A stretch of DNA of 64,000 nucleotides from VRUE01 sp963701265 (GCA_963701265.1 OY969581.1:2542001-2606000); one strand, 5' to 3'; shown: positions 48,001 through 57,200, numbered from the stretch's first letter. Translations and numbers: made by a program. Notes: generated from the letters alone by a model not told the origin.

Positions 48001-51000
48001 TGTCATATTGGTTGGTAGTGCCGACGCCGAAGCTATAGGAGTTGGAGTCGGCCGGGCGGTAGGTCCGCTGAATGTCGACTGGGATGGAGTCCGGCAACGC
48101 GAGGTCGCGCTTGTTGTAGGTGAACAGGCCGCTGTAGAGGTCAACCGGGTCTCCGCTTGTGGTGCCGGTTGGATCCTCTTCTGGTGGTGGCGGGCTGGCC
48201 GCCAGCATGGCTCCGGTGAATTGCCATACGCGTACCCCGGGATCAGGCACGACTTGCTCTCCGTCCGCGCTGACCGTTCCCCTGCCATAGACATACCACC
48301 CCTGATCGTTGGGGTCGTAGTTCCAGAACTCGGCACGCTGTCCGGGTCTCAGGTTGCCCCAGTTGGGATAGATGATCTGCGCGCCCTTGCTGAGATAGGC
48401 GCGTCCGGGTTGGATCGTGAAGTAGACCGGGATGGGCACAAACGGCGGTAGCGGGAACGATGCTTGGTTCACCGGAACCGCCGTTATGTTGAGGTCTTTC
48501 ACTGCCTTGCCTGCGGCATTCCTGATCGTGGTGCCCGCCGGAATACGGACTTCGAGCCCGGGAATGCTCGAGGTCGTCAATCTGGTTTCGCGCTTCGTTG
48601 GGGAGGCAATCCGCCGATCGCCAGCCTGATCTAGAGGCGTCAGCCAGATCGTGTAATCCAGCACCGTGGTCTTGTGGTTTGCGAGGTCGACGCTGACCTC
48701 GTAGCTTCCGTAGCGTCGATCGCCAGGCACCGATTCGCCATCGACCACGAGAGTTTGCTTGCCGGCGGGAAGCCTGGCCAGCAGGAACCTCCCGGTCTTG
48801 TCAGTCCTGGCGTCTATGGAGGTTCCCTCCACGGAGACGCGGACGCCGGTCAGCGGCAAGCCGTTGCGCTCTAGGGCCTGCCCGGCAAGGGCCGTCGTAC
48901 CGGATGGGGCTTGCAGATCAACGATCTTGGCCCAGGGTGTCTTTGGCTCGGCTGCTTCCCACCCGGGGACGTTCCTGGGTGGATGCCAGATTTTGACTGG
49001 GGCTGGGTGGAACGCACGCGTAGCTGCGGTGATCGTCGCGACCGACCGATCCCGTGAACGAGAACGGGCCTTTGCATGGGCCCGACTGTGTCGCTTGGGC
49101 TTTCTCGCCGCACGCTTCTCCATTTTGGGCTTGCTGCCTCGAGCGTCGTCCGCCCGCTTGCGCGATGAGACACCGGGGTCCGGCGAAGGTTGGTCTCCAG
49201 TCGGGATCTCGTAGCTGACAAGTTGTGTAGTGCTCTCGAAGGAGCCTCTCCACGCGACTTCGCCTTTGAGGTAGGCGGTGAGTTTGACCGAGCCGGTGTT
49301 TTCCCCACTGCCTTCGAGCACGATCTTGTAGGTGCCGGTTTCGGGCAGGGTGACGGGACCGTGGATTTCGCCGAGGTAGCCGCCCGAGCCCGAGAGCCAT
49401 TCGCCGTTGGGCTTGTAGATGTTGAAGGTGCCGTTGTAGTAGCCGCCGAAGCTCGATTCGGAGGGGACGAAGGAGACCTGCTGTTCTTTGGTCCCCGAGA
49501 AGGTGATCTCGGTGTGCTGGCCGGGGACGTCGACCGAGAAGGTTTTCGATTCGCCTTCGGAGGTCGGGGTGATCGTGTCGCCGGTCTTGTCGGTGGAGTC
49601 CCAGAGGGTGAGGCCGACCGAGCCGGTCATCGCGCCGGCGGGGTTGACCTTCAGCGTGTAGGTGCCGGCTTTGGTGAATTTCTGCTGGCCCCAGTAGCCG
49701 CTGCCGGTTTTGCCCCACCAGTACGTGCTGTTGATGACATTGCCTTCGGGGCTGATCCATTCGAGCCAGTAGCGTTCTTCGCCGTTCCAGCTCGCTTCTG
49801 AGGTCTTCAGCGAAACCCCCTGGCCGGCTTTGACTTCGACCGAGTAGAGGGCGTTTTGGCCAGGGGTCGTGATCGTGGCTTTTTCTTTGGCGCCTTCTTT
49901 GGTCGGCGAGATCGAGCCGGTGACGTCTTTGAGGGTGTAAGCCGTAAGTTTGACCGAGCCGGTGTTTTCCCCACTGCCTTCGAGCACGATCTTGTAGGTG
50001 CCGGTTTCGGGCAGGGTGACGGGACCGTGGATTTCGCCGAGGTAGCCGCCCGAGCCCGAGAGCCATTCGCCGTTGGGCTTGTAGATGTTGAAGGTGCCGT
50101 TGTAGTAGCCGCCGAAGCTCGATTCGGAGGGGACGAAGGAGACCTGCTGTTCTTTGGTCCCCGAGAAGGTGATCTCGGTGTGCTGGCCGGGGACGTCGAC
50201 CGAGAAGGTTTTCGATTCGCCTTCGGAGGTCGGGGTGATCGTGTCGCCGGTCTTGTCGGTGGAGTCCCAGAGGGTGAGGCCGACCGAGCCGGTCATCGCG
50301 CCGGCGGGGTTGACCTTCAGCGTGTAGGTGCCGGCTTTGGTGAATTTCTGCTGGCCCCAGTAGCCGCTGCCGGTTTTGCCCCACCAGTACGTGCTGTTGA
50401 TGACATTGCCTTCGGGGCTGATCCATTCGAGCCAGTAGCGTTCTTCGCCGTTCCAGCTCGCTTCTGAGGTCTTCAGCGAAACCCCCTGGCCGGCTTTGAC
50501 TTCGACCGAGTAGAGGGCGTTTTGGCCAGGGGTCGTGATCGTGGCTTTTTCTTTGGCGCCTTCTTTGGTCGGCGAGATCGAGCCGGTGACGTCTTTGAGG
50601 GTGTAAGCCGTAAGTTTGACCGAGCCGGTGTTTTCCCCACTGCCTTCGAGCACGATCTTGTAGGTGCCGGTTTCGGGCAGGGTGACGGGACCGTGGATTT
50701 CGCCGAGGTAGCCGCCCGAGCCCGAGAGCCATTCGCCGTTGGGCTTGTAGATGTTGAAGGTGCCGTTGTAGTAGCCGCCGAAGCTCGATTCGGAGGGGAC
50801 GAAGGAGACCTGCTGTTCTTTGGTCCCCGAGAAGGTGATCTCGGTGTGCTGGCCGGGGACGTCGACCGAGAAGGTTTTCGATTCGCCTTCGGAGGTCGGG
50901 GTGATCGTGTCGCCGGTCTTGTCGGTGGAGTCCCAGAGGGTGAGGCCGACCGAGCCGGTCATCGCGCCGGCGGGGTTGACCTTCAGCGTGTAGGTGCCGG

Positions 51001-53707
51001 CTTTGGTGAATTTCTGCTGGCCCCAGTAGCCGCTGCCGGTTTTGCCCCACCAGTACGTGCTGTTGATGACATTGCCTTCGGGGCTGATCCATTCGAGCCA
51101 GTAGCGTTCTTCGCCGTTCCAGCTCGCTTCTGAGGTCTTCAGCGAAACCCCCTGGCCGGCTTTGACTTCGACCGAGTAGAGGGCGTTTTGGCCAGGGGTC
51201 GTGATCGTGGCTTTTTCTTTGGCGCCTTCGGCAGTGGGTTTAATTGACCCAAACACATCAGAACCCGACACCGCTTTCACTACAACGCTACCCGTGTTCT
51301 CTCCGCTGCCTTCGAGCACGATCTTGTAGGTGCCGGTTTCGGGCAGGGTGACGGGACCGTGGATTTCGCCGAGGTAGCCGCCCGAGCCCGAGAGCCATTC
51401 GCCGTTGGGCTTGTAGATGTTGAAGGTGCCGTTGTAGTAGCCGCCGAAGCTCGATTCGGAGGGGACGAAGGAGACCTGCTGTTCTTTGGTCCCCGAGAAG
51501 GTGATCTCGGTGTGCTGGCCGGGGACGTCGACCGAGAAGGTTTTCGATTCGCCTTCGGAGGTCGGGGTGATCGTGTCGCCGGTCTTGTCGGTGGAGTCCC
51601 AGAGGGTGAGGCCGACCGAGCCGGTCATCGCGCCGGCGGGGTTGACCTTCAGCGTGTAGGTGCCGGCTTTGGTGAATTTCTGCTGGCCCCAGTAGCCGCT
51701 GCCGGTTTTGCCCCACCAGTACGTGCTGTTGATGACATTGCCTTCGGGGCTGATCCATTCGAGCCAGTAGCGTTCTTCGCCGTTCCAGCTCGCTTCTGAG
51801 GTCTTCAGCGAAACCCCCTGGCCGGCTTTGACTTCGACCGAGTAGAGGGCGTTTTGGCCAGGGGTCGTGATCGTGGCTTTTTCTTTGGCGCCTTCTTTGG
51901 TCGGCGAGATCGAGCCGGTGACGTCTTTGAGGGTGTAAGCCGTAAGTTTGACCGAGCCGGTGTTTTCCCCACTGCCTTCGAGCACGATCTTGTAGGTGCC
52001 GGTTTCGGGCAGGGTGACGGGACCGTGGATTTCGCCGAGGTAGCCGCCCGAGCCCGAGAGCCATTCGCCGTTGGGCTTGTAGATGTTGAAGGTGCCGTTG
52101 TAGTAGCCGCCGAAGCTCGATTCGGAGGGGACGAAGGAGACCTGCTGTTCTTTGGTCCCCGAGAAGGTGATCTCGGTGTGCTGGCCGGGGACGTCGACCG
52201 AGAAGGTTTTCGATTCGCCTTCGGAGGTCGGGGTGATCGTGTCGCCGGTCTTGTCGGTGGAGTCCCAGAGGGTGAGGCCGACCGAGCCGGTCATCGCGCC
52301 GGCGGGGTTGACCTTCAGCGTGTAGGTGCCGGCTTTGGTGAATTTCTGCTGGCCCCAGTAGCCGCTGCCGGTTTTGCCCCACCAGTACGTGCTGTTGATG
52401 ACATTGCCTTCGGGGCTGATCCATTCGAGCCAGTAGCGTTCTTCGCCGTTCCAGCTCGCTTCTGAGGTCTTCAGCGAAACCCCCTGGCCGGCTTTGACTT
52501 CGACCGAGTAGAGGGCGTTTTGGCCAGGGGTCGTGATCGTGGCTTTTTCTTTGGCGCCTTCTTTGGTCGGCGAGATCGAGCCGGTGACGTCTTTGAGGGT
52601 GTAAGCCGTAAGTTTGACCGAGCCGGTCTGTCCTTCACCGCTCTGAATTAGGGCTGTATAGGTCCCGGCCCAGGGAAGAGTGATTGGCTCCACGATCCCG
52701 CCTCCCGATTTGGAGAAGCTCGTTGCACCGCCAGGCACTTCGGTGCCTCTTGGCCCCCAGATCGAAACCGAACCGCTGAAAGTGCTTTCCGACAGCGTGA
52801 AGACAACCTTTTGCCCAGCTTCGCCATCAAACAGCTTGAGGCCGACATCTCCCGCTTTCGTGATTTCAGCAGCCGTGGATTCGTTGAGGGCGAATCGTCC
52901 AGTTGCATCGACTTTCGAAGGGGGTATCCCGTTCGGCGGGATGTATAGATCTGGCCCTGGGTCCGACCCGTTCACGGTGGCCACCGAGACATGGCCGCCT
53001 AGGGTCGCACTGGGAACGGGGAATTCGATCGAGCCCGTTGATGCCGAGGCAACTTCAGGACGACTTTGGTTGACCGTTACGACGTTGCCGGATATGGAGG
53101 AGTCGAAGCTCGAGCCGGAGATTGTGACTTCTTCTCCAGCCGCAGCGATCGTCGGAGAGATCGACGAGATATTCGGTTTAGACGTGCTCCCGATCGTGAA
53201 GTCCCCAGGACTTTCGACGGGACCTTCTTCCCCGACAGCGACGGTCACCGGGCCGGTTGTCGCTTCAGCGGGAACTTCCACCACGAGCGACCAGGGCGTC
53301 GCTTCAGTGACTTTCGCTTTCGTCCCGTCGAACTCGACCGTGTCGTTTTCCGCGCTTTCGGAGAAGCCAGTGCCCAGGATTTCGACCGTATCGCCGATGT
53401 CCCCCACAGAAGGACTTACTTCTAGGATCGACAGTTCTTCGGATGAATGGCGAGCGATCGAGAGGAGATTGCCCCCCGCGTCCCACTCATAGACGGCGGT
53501 GTCGCCTTCCGGGTCGATGGCCGCCCGCAGACGGCCATCGGCGTCATGGACAAAGCGAAATGCGTTGCTCGGAGGAGAAGCAAGCGCTGCCCCTGCCCAA
53601 GCGCTGACCATGAGGGCCACGGTGACTGCCGCGAGGCCAAGGCCCCAACTTGTGCGGCTTAAATGACCTAAAGGCGAGACACGGCACCGCGGCGCGAAGC
53701 TTGGCAT
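45023..53707 (-). CDS. Giant RHS/YD-repeat surface protein with five 222-residue units
   Basis: A 2894-residue protein. ATG 53707 has the excellent ribosome binding site GGGAGGACAA. After a signal-like N-terminus come a YD-like segment (GRLRAAIDPEGDTAVYEWDAGG), two IPT/TIG domains, and eleven PPC-like beta-sandwich modules, ten of them in five 222-residue pairs (GSISPTKEGAKEKATITTPG and GDTITPTSEGESKTFSV). A basic Arg/Lys linker, a DUF6531-like segment (GDPVDLYSGLFTYNKRDLALP) and many YD repeats follow. The RHS core is LTDRLGSVLGLVDEEG to RFISRDPAGFIGSGTNLYRYVGANPLDFIDPSG. The final 90 residues (ECYVCIPNP, GGPPGPPPVPG) are a variable tip. Likely a secreted polymorphic toxin or adhesin. Confidence 0.9.
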   Translation of the reverse strand: MPSFAPRCRVSPLGHLSRTSWGLGLAAVTVALMVSAWAGAALASPPSNAFRFVHDADGRLRAAIDPEGDTAVYEWDAGGNLLSIARHSSEELSILEVSPSVGDIGDTVEILGTGFSESAENDTVEFDGTKAKVTEATPWSLVVEVPAEATTGPVTVAVGEEGPVESPGDFTIGSTSKPNISSISPTIAAAGEEVTISGSSFDSSISGNVVTVNQSRPEVASASTGSIEFPVPSATLGGHVSVATVNGSDPGPDLYIPPNGIPPSKVDATGRFALNESTAAEITKAGDVGLKLFDGEAGQKVVFTLSESTFSGSVSIWGPRGTEVPGGATSFSKSGGGIVEPITLPWAGTYTALIQSGEGQTGSVKLTAYTLKDVTGSISPTKEGAKEKATITTPGQNALYSVEVKAGQGVSLKTSEASWNGEERYWLEWISPEGNVINSTYWWGKTGSGYWGQQKFTKAGTYTLKVNPAGAMTGSVGLTLWDSTDKTGDTITPTSEGESKTFSVDVPGQHTEITFSGTKEQQVSFVPSESSFGGYYNGTFNIYKPNGEWLSGSGGYLGEIHGPVTLPETGTYKIVLEGSGENTGSVKLTAYTLKDVTGSISPTKEGAKEKATITTPGQNALYSVEVKAGQGVSLKTSEASWNGEERYWLEWISPEGNVINSTYWWGKTGSGYWGQQKFTKAGTYTLKVNPAGAMTGSVGLTLWDSTDKTGDTITPTSEGESKTFSVDVPGQHTEITFSGTKEQQVSFVPSESSFGGYYNGTFNIYKPNGEWLSGSGGYLGEIHGPVTLPETGTYKIVLEGSGENTGSVVVKAVSGSDVFGSIKPTAEGAKEKATITTPGQNALYSVEVKAGQGVSLKTSEASWNGEERYWLEWISPEGNVINSTYWWGKTGSGYWGQQKFTKAGTYTLKVNPAGAMTGSVGLTLWDSTDKTGDTITPTSEGESKTFSVDVPGQHTEITFSGTKEQQVSFVPSESSFGGYYNGTFNIYKPNGEWLSGSGGYLGEIHGPVTLPETGTYKIVLEGSGENTGSVKLTAYTLKDVTGSISPTKEGAKEKATITTPGQNALYSVEVKAGQGVSLKTSEASWNGEERYWLEWISPEGNVINSTYWWGKTGSGYWGQQKFTKAGTYTLKVNPAGAMTGSVGLTLWDSTDKTGDTITPTSEGESKTFSVDVPGQHTEITFSGTKEQQVSFVPSESSFGGYYNGTFNIYKPNGEWLSGSGGYLGEIHGPVTLPETGTYKIVLEGSGENTGSVKLTAYTLKDVTGSISPTKEGAKEKATITTPGQNALYSVEVKAGQGVSLKTSEASWNGEERYWLEWISPEGNVINSTYWWGKTGSGYWGQQKFTKAGTYTLKVNPAGAMTGSVGLTLWDSTDKTGDTITPTSEGESKTFSVDVPGQHTEITFSGTKEQQVSFVPSESSFGGYYNGTFNIYKPNGEWLSGSGGYLGEIHGPVTLPETGTYKIVLEGSGENTGSVKLTAYLKGEVAWRGSFESTTQLVSYEIPTGDQPSPDPGVSSRKRADDARGSKPKMEKRAARKPKRHSRAHAKARSRSRDRSVATITAATRAFHPAPVKIWHPPRNVPGWEAAEPKTPWAKIVDLQAPSGTTALAGQALERNGLPLTGVRVSVEGTSIDARTDKTGRFLLARLPAGKQTLVVDGESVPGDRRYGSYEVSVDLANHKTTVLDYTIWLTPLDQAGDRRIASPTKRETRLTTSSIPGLEVRIPAGTTIRNAAGKAVKDLNITAVPVNQASFPLPPFVPIPVYFTIQPGRAYLSKGAQIIYPNWGNLRPGQRAEFWNYDPNDQGWYVYGRGTVSADGEQVVPDPGVRVWQFTGAMLAASPPPPEEDPTGTTSGDPVDLYSGLFTYNKRDLALPDSIPVDIQRTYRPADSNSYSFGVGTTNQYDMRLWSGAGAAEANLIMPDGQRIHYVRTTPGSGYADGAYESTSTPGPFYGSVLKYTPAGGGVYWSLELTNGMTYVFGVGRLMEVRDSHGNALVITRSGENMTKITSPHGRWVKFTYDESNRITELTDNGGRHVKYTYTSGRLTKVEGLGGRTTEYEYDGSGRMKAIINPRGNKYLQVVYDANGRVEKQTAGDGATFKFEYDLDEGGEVEATTVTDPLGSQHEVTFNAEGFSTSETEEPGTELEQTTSIERQAKTGLILSKTDPAGRLTEYEYDSVGNVTEATKLAGTEDAVTYKYEYEPGTANVTKIIDPLGHATKFNYGAHEELLSRVDPLGNETKFSWEGGQLTSITSPENEKTSFTYSGGDLVSSTDPLGRQTDRFVDSLGRVRSITSPGGQRTILGYSSADQVTSITAPSGAKTSIEYDQDGNPVTITDPRGNETTRKYDLMDRIEAETDPLGETAKWSYYPTGDLEAETDRNGDTTAYEFDPLRRLTKVSYGVSGEGAESTVEYEYDEANRPKLVQDSASGEYVLSFDGLNRPTAVASPQGTVAYAYDAASRREAMFVPGQLPVEYEFDAADHLGGLSRGGESVSLAYDKDGRLEGVTLPNGIEQLYGYDAAGQNTSITYKDGVSTLGAINYAYDPNGRTSATWGSYAQLDLPESLASAEYNEGNELLKREGETLEYDKNGHLTDDGASGYAWNARGELTGISGANEAAFEYDPFGRRVGKTLKGTTTEMLFDEANVVQESVESSPTGNLLTGLLADQLFARTTASGTSSYLTDRLGSVLGLVDEEGETTTSYSYEPFGAATSTGEGSDNPFQFTGRENDGTGLQFSRARYYDFSMGRFISRDPAGFIGSGTNLYRYVGANPLDFIDPSGECYVCIPNPIAPIENAVEDGANQVGEWVSGAPGVLSEVKEWGENTVTGAAECGFELLPPYQFESSPCHGTYEKGVEGIEKGLEKAGEFIEEIQEPPEPGGPPGPPPVPGRDPKPILIP
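49282..52611 (-). repeat. Five tandem 666-bp repeats within the RHS gene
   Basis: Units start at 49282, 49948, 50614, 51280 and 51946, each exactly 666 bp (222 codons). Four boundaries carry identical sequence, while the junction near 51229-51300 is a divergent variant (KAVSGSDVFGSIKPTAEG). Near-identity over 3.3 kb implies recent duplication or conversion and is also a place where an assembly could collapse or expand. Confidence 0.9.
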
Positions 53708-53749
53708 TTGTCCTCCCCAACTGCCCGAGTTTGCTCGACTGATGGCTTA

Positions 53750-53771
53750 ATGCTCAATTAGATATGAGCAT
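53750..53771 (-). promoter_or_regulatory. Inverted repeat in the RHS promoter region
   Basis: ATGCTCA (53750-53756), ATTAGATA, TGAGCAT (53765-53771), an AT-rich palindrome 43 bp upstream of the RHS start. It is a candidate operator for the RHS gene. Confidence 0.4.
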
Positions 53772-53984
53772 TGGCGGTAATAAAGCCGGAGGCACTCGTA
53801 CGTCAATACTTGGAACGGCCAAGTGGACGATTGGCGGACCTCAGAGTTCGCAAATTCCAGCTTTTGCGGTGATGCACCCTTCGAAACCCGAGCCGCGCCT
53901 TTCCGACGCGGCAGCGGCTTCCTTTCCAGAAGATGCTGCATGATCGCTCCCTCGTTTCGGAGGCACAACCGAACTGGGACAGCC

Positions 53985-55721
53985 ATGCAGAGAGGCGGGA
54001 CCGTGAATTCAGGAAGGCAACTTCGCCGCTCCGGCCGGCTACACCGCTGGGTACCGGGGGTCAAGCTCATCCAGCAGTACCCCGGCCAATCCGCCCGGCC
54101 GGACCTGGTGGCGGGAGTTGTGCTGGCCGCGATCCTGGTCCCACAGGGAATGGCCTACGCGGAGCTCGCCGGGCTGCCGGCGGTCACCGGTCTCTACACG
54201 ACGATCGCCTGCCTGGTGGGCTACGCCCTCTTCGGGCCTTCGCGGGTTCTGGTGCTCGGGCCGGACTCCTCGATCTCCCCTCTGATCCTCGCCTCGATCG
54301 CGCCCCTGTTGGTGGCGGGAGACCCGGGCTCGGCGATCGTCCTGGCGGGCATGCTCGCGATCTTCGTCGGCCTGATCGAGATCGGCCTCGGCCTCGGCAA
54401 GCTCGGCTTCGTCGCCGACCTGCTCTCGAAAGAGGTCCAGGTCGGTTACATGAACGGCCTCGGGATCACGATCATCGTCGGGCAGCTGCCGAAGCTGTTC
54501 GGGTTCTCGACCGACGCCGACTCGTTCCTCAGCGAGGTCAAGGCATTCGTGGACGGTCTCGGCCAGACGCACACCACCACGCTCGTGCTCGGGCTCGCGG
54601 TCCTCGGCATCCTGCTCCTGCTCCCGCTTGCGACCAAACGCCTGCCGGCGATCCTGGTCGGAGTCGTGGCGGCCACCGTCGCCTCGGCGGCCTTCGGCCT
54701 GGCCGACCACGGGGTCGCGACGGTCGGCTCCCTGCCCCAGGGAGTGCCCACCCCCGGCCTTCCCTGGACGAGTGCGGGGGACGTCCCGGCGCTGCTGCTG
54801 GCGGCGCTCGGCATCACCCTGGTGTCGCTGACCGACACGATCGCGACCGCGACCAGCTTCGCGGCCCGGCGTGGAGAAGAGGTCAAGCCCGACCAGGAGA
54901 TGATCGGCGTCGGCGCCGCGAACGTGGCGGCCGGCTTCTTCCAGGGGTTCGCGGTCTCGACCAGCGGTTCGAGAACCGCCGTCGCCGAGCAGTCGGGGGC
55001 GAAGACCCAGCTGGCCGGGCTGGTTGGGGCCGGCCTGGTCGCGGTCCTCCTCCTCTTCCTCAACTCACTGCTCGCCGACCTGCCGCAGGCGGCGCTCGCG
55101 GCGGTGGTGATCGCCGCGGCGGTATCGCTGATGAACCTTCCCCTGCTGCGCCGCTATTACGAGATGCGCAGAAGCGCGCTCGGCGTCTCCCTGGTGGCCA
55201 CCGCCGGAGTCGTGCTGCTCGGCGTCCTGCAGGGAATCGTGGTTGCGGTCCTGCTCGCGATCATCCTCTTCTTCCGTCGCAACTGGTGGCCGCACGGTGC
55301 GGTTCTGGGGCGCCCCGAGGGAGTGGAGGGGTGGCACGACGTGACCGCCTACCCCGACGCCGAAGAGCTCCCCGGTGTTGTCGTCTATCGCTGGGAGGCG
55401 CCGCTGTTCTTCGCCAACGCGGGCAGGTTCCGCGACGAGATCAGGCGGCTCGCGCGCGAGCGCAATCCCGATTGGATCGTCCTGCAATGCGAGGCGATCA
55501 CCGACGTCGACGTGACTGCGGCGGAGATGCTCGAGCAGCTCGATCGCGAGTTGAACGCATCCGGGGTACACCTCGCCTTCGTCGAGCTGCGCGATCGGCT
55601 CAAAGAGCTGACCCTGCGCTACGGGCTGATGGAGACGCTCGACAAAGACCACTTCTACCCCTCGATCGAGGCGGCCGCAGCCGCGATTCGATCGGAGGGC
55701 GGGCGAGAACCGCCAGGCTGA
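53985..55721 (+). CDS. SulP family anion transporter with C-terminal STAS domain
   Basis: A 578-residue inner-membrane protein. The SulP core has RPDLVAGVVLAAILVPQGMAYAELAGLPAVTGLYTTIACLVGYALFGPSR at the N-terminus and GFAVSTSGSRTAVAEQSGAKTQLAGLVGA, the second conserved block. Residues about 440-560 form a STAS domain (VVVYRWEAPLFFANAGRFRDEI, DVDVTAAEMLEQL). Members carry sulfate, bicarbonate or dicarboxylates; the ion is not set. The ATG at 53985 is used, but a GTG at 54003 with GAGAGGCGGG upstream is equally good. Convergent with the tandem TetR gene across a GC-rich hairpin. Confidence 0.9.
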   Translation: MQRGGTVNSGRQLRRSGRLHRWVPGVKLIQQYPGQSARPDLVAGVVLAAILVPQGMAYAELAGLPAVTGLYTTIACLVGYALFGPSRVLVLGPDSSISPLILASIAPLLVAGDPGSAIVLAGMLAIFVGLIEIGLGLGKLGFVADLLSKEVQVGYMNGLGITIIVGQLPKLFGFSTDADSFLSEVKAFVDGLGQTHTTTLVLGLAVLGILLLLPLATKRLPAILVGVVAATVASAAFGLADHGVATVGSLPQGVPTPGLPWTSAGDVPALLLAALGITLVSLTDTIATATSFAARRGEEVKPDQEMIGVGAANVAAGFFQGFAVSTSGSRTAVAEQSGAKTQLAGLVGAGLVAVLLLFLNSLLADLPQAALAAVVIAAAVSLMNLPLLRRYYEMRRSALGVSLVATAGVVLLGVLQGIVVAVLLAIILFFRRNWWPHGAVLGRPEGVEGWHDVTAYPDAEELPGVVVYRWEAPLFFANAGRFRDEIRRLARERNPDWIVLQCEAITDVDVTAAEMLEQLDRELNASGVHLAFVELRDRLKELTLRYGLMETLDKDHFYPSIEAAAAAIRSEGGREPPG

Positions 55722-55762
55722 CCATCTTCATACAGACCATTCCAGTCTCCTTTGAGTGTTGT

Positions 55763-55802
55763 CGGGGGCCGGTGCCTGCATCCCTTCAGACCCCGGCCCC
55801 CG
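55763..55802. terminator. GC-rich hairpin between convergent SulP and TetR genes
   Basis: CGGGGGCCGG (55763-55772) pairs with CCGGCCCCCG (55793-55802), a perfect 10-bp stem with a 20-nt loop. No U-tract follows, but its placement between two convergent genes suits a bidirectional or rho-assisted stop. Confidence 0.5.
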
Positions 55803-55889
55803 CTCTCCCTTGCTCGACCCCCCGCCTGGCACCCCGAGCATCCAGCCCTACGCGCAGCTGCACAAACGCTCAGGAAAAGTGGTTCCTAT

Positions 55890-57200
55890 CTATGCCCCGA
55901 CCTCGGCGACGATCACGTCGACCGCGGCCGCCCCTCCCAGCGCCGGGGCAAGCGCGAGGTAGGAAAGCGCCGGCGCCGCGAGCGGCAGCTGGGCGCCGCG
56001 CCCTGAGGCGACGAAGTGGTGGACAACGCCCCACATCGCCCCGATCGACGCTTCTGCCGCGAACTCGCTCGGCCGGCGGGTTGGCGGCGCTCCTCGCCGA
56101 AGCCTCGTCGCCAGCTTGGCGATCATCTCGCAGCGCCATTGGATCGCCTCGGAGCCCGGTGAGAAGACCTCGAGGAAGGCGAGGCCGGTGAACGTGGGGT
56201 CGCGCGCGAGGTGTTGGCAGAGGTCGACAACCATGCGGTGGATGCCGCTCGCCCAGTCGTCGGCAGTGAGGTAGAGGGGCGCCGCTGCGGCGAGGGTGCG
56301 ATCGCTGAGCGTCTCGAGCGTGGCCAGAAAGCAGTCCCCCACGCCCTCGAAGTGGGTGTCGAAGCTGTGCCTGGAGACGCCGGCGGCGGCGCGTACCCGC
56401 GGCACTGTCAGGGTCGCGTACCCCTCCTTGCTTGCCAGCTTCGCCGTGGCCGCGAGGATCAGCGCGCGCTCGTCCTCCAGCGGCATAACGAGAGCGGTCT
56501 CGGGTAACGGCGGCACCCCCGCGGCCCCGAGGTCCGGTAGACGGACGACGTCCTCGTCACAGAAAGAGAGTGCCCACTGCAGCAGCTCGTCCCCGTCGAG
56601 CGCCAGTTGCCGCGGGTTACCGGAGAGCAGCCGCGCCCGGGCCAACCGGCTGCCAGCGGCGACGATGCCCTTCACCACCAGCGGCGGCAGCCTAGGGGCG
56701 TCGTCGGCGAGGGCGAGGTTCCTCGCCACCAGGGCCTCGAAGAGCCGGTTCGTACGCTGCATCCGCTCGATCGCGACGGCGCCGGCGGTGAAGGCCTCGA
56801 CCAGGGCCAGCCGCGCTGCCTGCGGGCTGCCGGTGATCTGATCGGCGAAGGCGAGAAACCCGAGCCTGAGCCGCTCGCGCCACTCCTCCTCGCCCTCCGC
56901 GGCGGCGATGACCCCGCGCACCGAGTGGCCGACGATGACGTCGTAGGCGGCGAGGAAGCACTCCTCCTTGCCGGCGAAGAGCTTGTAGAAGTCTCGCTTC
57001 GAGATCCGGGCGCGGTTGGCCAGCTCCGCCACGGAGATGGCGTTGTACCCGTGCTCGGCGACGAGCTCGATCATCGCCTCATTCAGCCGCCCGCGCTGGT
57101 GCGCGGCGACCTCCTTCGCCGAATGTCCCGGCCCCGGTTTCAGCGGCGGATAGCGGGTGCTCCGCGTTCGCGCACCTCGCGATGAGTTCCTTGGTGACAC
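55890..57200 (-). CDS. Regulator with two TetR domains in tandem
   Basis: A 436-residue protein, about twice the TetR length. The first helix-turn-helix is NEAMIELVAEHGYNAISVAELANRARISKRDFYKLFAGKEECF (about residues 40-80). The second is ILAATAKLASKEGYATLTVPRVRAAAGVSRHSFDTHFEGVGDCF (about 250-290). Each is followed by its own ligand-like helical half (ARLALVEAFTAGAVAIERM and FTGLAFLEVFSPGSEAI). Both DNA-binding helices look intact, so the chain may act as a built-in dimer. It lies between SulP and the DHA2 pump, the latter 74 bp away on the same strand. No sign of a sequencing fusion such as frameshift is seen. Confidence 0.82.
   Translation of the reverse strand: MSPRNSSRGARTRSTRYPPLKPGPGHSAKEVAAHQRGRLNEAMIELVAEHGYNAISVAELANRARISKRDFYKLFAGKEECFLAAYDVIVGHSVRGVIAAAEGEEEWRERLRLGFLAFADQITGSPQAARLALVEAFTAGAVAIERMQRTNRLFEALVARNLALADDAPRLPPLVVKGIVAAGSRLARARLLSGNPRQLALDGDELLQWALSFCDEDVVRLPDLGAAGVPPLPETALVMPLEDERALILAATAKLASKEGYATLTVPRVRAAAGVSRHSFDTHFEGVGDCFLATLETLSDRTLAAAAPLYLTADDWASGIHRMVVDLCQHLARDPTFTGLAFLEVFSPGSEAIQWRCEMIAKLATRLRRGAPPTRRPSEFAAEASIGAMWGVVHHFVASGRGAQLPLAAPALSYLALAPALGGAAAVDVIVAEVGA

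Noticed and set aside
49190..52465. Plus-strand ORFs repeated with 666-bp period
   Set aside because: They are mirror frames of the RHS repeats, with Glu/Gly/Arg-rich content from the opposite strand. They repeat only because the real gene repeats. The same holds for 39833-41356.
49282..52611. Tandem repeat as a CRISPR array
   Set aside because: The unit is 666 bp and protein-coding with no spacers. No short repeat-spacer pattern exists anywhere that I could see.
53823..53984. Upstream extension of the SulP ORF to 53823
   Set aside because: The N-terminal 54 residues are not like SulP and lie in the promoter gap; ATG 53985 or GTG 54003 fit the family better.
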